From: an uncultured Christensenella sp.
GTDB lineage: Bacteria; Bacillota; Clostridia; Christensenellales; Borkfalkiaceae
Reading direction: 5' to 3'
DNA length: 33,025 nt
Assembly (NCBI GenBank): GCA_910585785.1
Contig: CAJUEV010000015.1
Location: 1 to 33,025, forward strand
Positions 30,513-33,025 of the stretch are shown here, piece by piece. The notes under the pieces are model-generated. The model ran no database searches. It saw only the letters and a program-made list of their open reading frames with translations, and was not told the origin of the DNA. Within the stretch, counting starts at the first letter, position 1. Each line of letters starts with the position of its first letter. The translations under genes and the position numbers were made by a program.

Positions 30513-32441
30513 TTAAATATCCAACTCCTCAACGAGTTTGGCGTTGTCCTCTATAAACTGTCTGCGCAGCTCGGGCTGGTCGCCCATCAAAAGCGAGAAA
30601 AGTCTGTCCGCTTCAACCGCGTCTTCCACGTTTATTCTTACAAGAGTGCGCCTTGCGGGGTCCATAGTCGTCGCCCATAACTGGTCCTTGTCCATTTCGC
30701 CCAAGCCTTTAAAGCGCTGTGTTGTAAACTTGCCGTCGAAATTCTTTCTGAATTCTTCAAGTTCTTTATCGTCGTGCAAATACGTACCTTCGGGCACGCC
30801 CTTGCCGAACACCTGATAAAGAGGTGGCTGCGCCGCGTAAACGTGTCCGTTTTCAACAAGCGGGCGCATATAGCGGTAGAAAAACGTCAAAAGCAAAATT
30901 CTTATATGCGAGCCGTCCACGTCCGCGTCCGACATTATTATAATTCTGTCGTAACGCAGTTTGCTTTCGTCGTAGTTTTCCATCATTCCGCAACCGAATG
31001 CGGTAATCATCGCTTTGATTTCTTCGTTTTCCAAAGCGCGGTTTATGCGCACTTTTTCAACGTTTAAAATTTTTCCGCGCAAGGGCAAAATAGCCTGAAA
31101 ACGTCTGTCGCGCCCTTGTTTTGCCGTTCCGCCCGCGGAGTCGCCCTCTACTATATAAATTTCGCAAAGTTCGGGACGTTTGTCCGAGCAGTCGGCAAGT
31201 TTTCCGGGGAGTTTGGTGCTTTCAAGCACGCCTTTGCGGTGAGTTTCCTCGCGGGCGAGCCTTGCCGCCTCCCTTGCCCTCTGCGCCGTTATGCAGCGCA
31301 TAATCAGTTCGCGCGTTTCGGAAGGGTGTTCTTCAAGATAGGTGCCGAATTTTTCGGTAACGGCTTTCTGAACGAACCCACGCACGTATGTCGAGCAAAG
31401 TTTTGATTTTGTCTGGCTTTCGTACTGAGCGTCGGCAATTTTTACCGAAACTACCGCAGTTATTCCCTCGCGCACGTCGTCGCCCGAAAGTTTTTCACTT
31501 TCCTTCAAAATATTAAGCCTGCGACCCGCGTCGTTTATCACCTTTGTCAATGCGGCTTTAAAGCCGTCAAGGTGCGTTCCGCCGTCGGGCTGGCGTATAT
31601 TGTTTGAGAAAGGGAAAATCTGCTCTGAATAACTGTCGTTATACTGAATGGCAACTTCAAGAAATCTGTCGTCGCCCTCGCTGTCCTCAAAATAAACGGG
31701 TTTTTCAAACAACGTCTGCTTACCCTTGTTTATATCCTCGATAAAGTGAACAACGCCGCCTTCGTAACAAAAACTGTCGTGACGTTCCTTTTCTCCGCGG
31801 AAGTCCGAAAGAGTTAAAGTCAAGCCCTTGTTAAGGTAAGAAAGTTCGCGCAACAGCGTTTTTAACGTATCGTAGTTGAAATCCACCGTTTCGAGAATGG
31901 TTGCGTCGGGATGGAAAGTTATAGTAGTGCCCGTAGCCGAAGTGTCGCCGACTATTTTAAGCGGTTCTTCGGGTATTCCGCAATGATAAACCTGACGGTG
32001 AATATGCCCGTTTTGGCAAACTTCTGCGATAAGCGTATCGGAAAGCGCGTTTACGCAGGAAACGCCCACGCCGTGCAAACCGGACGAAATTTTATAGCCG
32101 CCGGCTTTGTTTCCGCCGCCGAATTTTCCGCCCGCGTTAAGGTTTGTAAGCGCAAGTTCTACGCCGCTTATACCTTCCTCGCTGTTGATGCCGGTGGGTA
32201 TTCCGCGTCCGTTGTCCTTTACCGAACAAGAGCCGTCAGCAGTAATTACTACGTCGATAGTATCGCAATAGCCAGCAAGCGCTTCGTCTATGGAGTTGTC
32301 TATTACCTCTCTTACAAGGCAATGCAAACCTTTCTCGTCCGTGGGTCCGATGTACATACCGGGATGCTCGCGCACGGGCTCTAATCCTTTGAGGGCGCGC
32401 AGAGAGTTCGCGTCGTAATTGCCTTCTGTTTTATGGGGCAT
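30513..32441 (-). CDS. gyrB: DNA gyrase subunit B
   Basis: A 642-residue ATPase subunit of gyrase. The GHKL ATP site shows VIDNSIDEALAG, VKDNGRGIP and the lid segment YKISSGLHGVGVSCVNALS. The TOPRIM domain has EGDSAGGTAKQGRDRRFQ and MSDADVDGSHI, and QRFKGLGEMDKDQLW is near the C-terminus. There is no large insertion, so it is the gram-positive length. AGAGGTAG lies about 6 nt before the ATG, and a good promoter lies about 50 nt upstream. It forms a two-gene operon with gyrA. No supercoil-related elements can be read beyond the A/T-rich promoter. Confidence 0.98.
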   Translation of the reverse strand: MPHKTEGNYDANSLRALKGLEPVREHPGMYIGPTDEKGLHCLVREVIDNSIDEALAGYCDTIDVVITADGSCSVKDNGRGIPTGINSEEGISGVELALTNLNAGGKFGGGNKAGGYKISSGLHGVGVSCVNALSDTLIAEVCQNGHIHRQVYHCGIPEEPLKIVGDTSATGTTITFHPDATILETVDFNYDTLKTLLRELSYLNKGLTLTLSDFRGEKERHDSFCYEGGVVHFIEDINKGKQTLFEKPVYFEDSEGDDRFLEVAIQYNDSYSEQIFPFSNNIRQPDGGTHLDGFKAALTKVINDAGRRLNILKESEKLSGDDVREGITAVVSVKIADAQYESQTKSKLCSTYVRGFVQKAVTEKFGTYLEEHPSETRELIMRCITAQRAREAARLAREETHRKGVLESTKLPGKLADCSDKRPELCEIYIVEGDSAGGTAKQGRDRRFQAILPLRGKILNVEKVRINRALENEEIKAMITAFGCGMMENYDESKLRYDRIIIMSDADVDGSHIRILLLTFFYRYMRPLVENGHVYAAQPPLYQVFGKGVPEGTYLHDDKELEEFRKNFDGKFTTQRFKGLGEMDKDQLWATTMDPARRTLVRINVEDAVEADRLFSLLMGDQPELRRQFIEDNAKLVEELDI

Positions 32442-32489
32442 AAATCTACCTCTTTGAAAAAATTTTACAATATATTCAATTCTGATTTT

Positions 32490-32518
32490 ATTATACCATA
32501 TTATATAATCAAAGTAAA
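32490..32518 (-). promoter_or_regulatory. sigma-A promoter of gyrBA
   Basis: TTTACT (32513-32518) and TATAAT (32490-32495) on the minus strand are 17 bp apart, in A/T-rich sequence. Confidence 0.75.
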
Positions 32519-32526
32519 GTTATTAA

Positions 32527-32555
32527 TTGAAAAAAGTTAAAACGCGTATTAAATT
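32527..32555 (+). promoter_or_regulatory. possible promoter of the zinc-ribbon gene
   Basis: TTGAAA (32527-32532) and TAAATT (32550-32555) are 17 bp apart, about 25 nt upstream of the ATG. The -35 region stands back to back with the gyrBA promoter. Confidence 0.45.
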
Positions 32556-32579
32556 TTCAATTTTTTACATACTTTTTTT

Positions 32580-32735
32580 ATGAAAAATTTCAAGTGCGTA
32601 AACGCGGAAAACACTGATTTTGCGGAAGACTTTTTTGAATGCGGCGGCTGCGGCAACCACGTGTGCAAAACCAAAGCGGAAATATGGGGCAGGGTGTGCC
32701 CGCACTGCTTCGGCAGGCTTTACAGAATAAGTTAA
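32580..32735 (+). CDS. 51-aa zinc-ribbon protein
   Basis: A small cytoplasmic protein with two Cys pairs, CGGC (21-24) and CPHC (40-43), plus lone Cys6 and Cys29, in the spacing of a zinc ribbon. It starts MKNFKCVNAE and ends FGRLYRIS. An acidic stretch (ENTDFAEDFF) precedes the first pair. Such proteins often bind RNA, DNA or RNA polymerase, or carry metal; which applies here cannot be said. There is no clear SD. It is divergent from gyrBA, and its length and codon use look genuine, not random. Confidence 0.65.
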   Translation: MKNFKCVNAENTDFAEDFFECGGCGNHVCKTKAEIWGRVCPHCFGRLYRIS

Positions 32736-32915
32736 AAATATTTTACAATAAAACAGAGAAGGCGGTTTTCCGTAATTCCCATAGGGAATTTAATAAAACG
32801 CAAATAAAAAGATTTAGGCATAACGTTAAGCTGTGCTTTTTTCGTGGACGAATTAGGCTACGCGTAGTCTAGTGAGATATAGATATGTTTTATATTTCCC
32901 GCAAAATTCAATCGG
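32736..32915. other. intergenic stretch with two short palindromes
   Basis: No gene can be supported here. It contains AATTCCC/GGGAATT (32774-32780 with 32784-32790, three-base loop) and an imperfect inverted repeat of 22 nt centred on CTACGCGTAG (32852-32873). Either could be a weak terminator or an operator for the next gene. Confidence 0.5.
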
Positions 32916-32944
32916 TTGTGTTCTTCCATTTTTCGTGATATAAT
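32916..32944 (+). promoter_or_regulatory. sigma-A promoter of the gene at the right edge
   Basis: TTGTGT (32916-32921) and TATAAT (32939-32944) are 17 bp apart, about 38 nt upstream of the ATG at 32982. Confidence 0.7.
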
Positions 32945-32981
32945 GTAACTACGATAAACAGTAATTTAGTGGAGAAATATT

Positions 32982-33025
32982 ATGTCGTATTCATTAAAGA
33001 GCGTAACGATACGCACAGACAATTC
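32982..33025 (+). CDS. start of a gene cut by the window edge
   Basis: ATG at 32982 with GGAG 7 nt upstream and a good promoter. Only the first 14 residues are seen, MSYSLKSVTIRTDN, which is too little to name a family. Confidence 0.7.
   Translation, partial: MSYSLKSVTIRTDN

Noticed and set aside
30503..30532. Upstream start for gyrA overlapping gyrB
   Set aside because: The ATG at 30502 has an AAGGAG SD at normal spacing and gives the expected GyrA N-terminus.
32736..32825. A 29-codon minus-strand frame starting near 32823
   Set aside because: No SD, no promoter and no recognisable product; it ends against the zinc-ribbon gene and is short enough to occur by chance.

Overview
The window looks like chromosomal DNA from a spore-forming, low-to-moderate GC member of the Clostridia (Bacillota), most likely an uncultured gut-type lineage. 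The reasons are a class 1B PyrD with its PyrK partner, a SpoVB-type flippase beside LysM and coat-like small proteins, SD sequences of the GGAG/AGGAGG type, and sigma-A promoters of the TTGACA/TATAAT type. I cannot place it to genus. There is no sign of phage, transposon, integron or CRISPR. It is mostly housekeeping sequence with a few unusual genes.

Left end (1-1,760): a tRNA-Thr(CGT) on the minus strand, then a membrane-anchored SPOR-like protein and a NodB-type polysaccharide deacetylase on the plus strand, closed by a very strong hairpin.

Pyrimidine block (1,768-7,690, minus strand): pyrB-pyrC-pyrF-pyrK-pyrD-(38-codon ORF)-pyrE encode every step from carbamoyl phosphate to UMP. Three of the junctions are TAATG stop/start overlaps. 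The operon has a sigma-A promoter and a leader of about 140 nt that holds a 14-codon ORF followed by an intrinsic terminator just before pyrB, which suggests attenuation. I see no PyrR-type binding loop.

Envelope and sporulation-like block (7,688-12,283): a calcineurin-like phosphoesterase, a Cys-containing coat-like protein, a small LysM protein, a divergent SpoVB/MurJ-superfamily flippase, and two adjacent half-size TauE/SafE permeases.

Giant gene (12,284-16,771): a 1,495-residue exported protein with repeated jelly-roll-like segments, a C-terminal membrane helix and a 99-residue charged cytoplasmic tail. This is the least ordinary object in the window.

Right half: an iron-sulfur-flavoprotein-like reductase, a 99-aa unknown, an rRNA m5C methyltransferase and a DEDDh exonuclease-BRCT fusion (all minus). 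A degenerate GT2-like protein follows, with a promoter that implies a leaderless mRNA. Next come a rifampin-phosphotransferase-like ATP-grasp/His-domain enzyme, serS, a CtpE-like P-type ATPase with a long charged N-terminus, the gyrB-gyrA operon, a 51-aa zinc-ribbon protein, and the first codons of another gene at the right edge.
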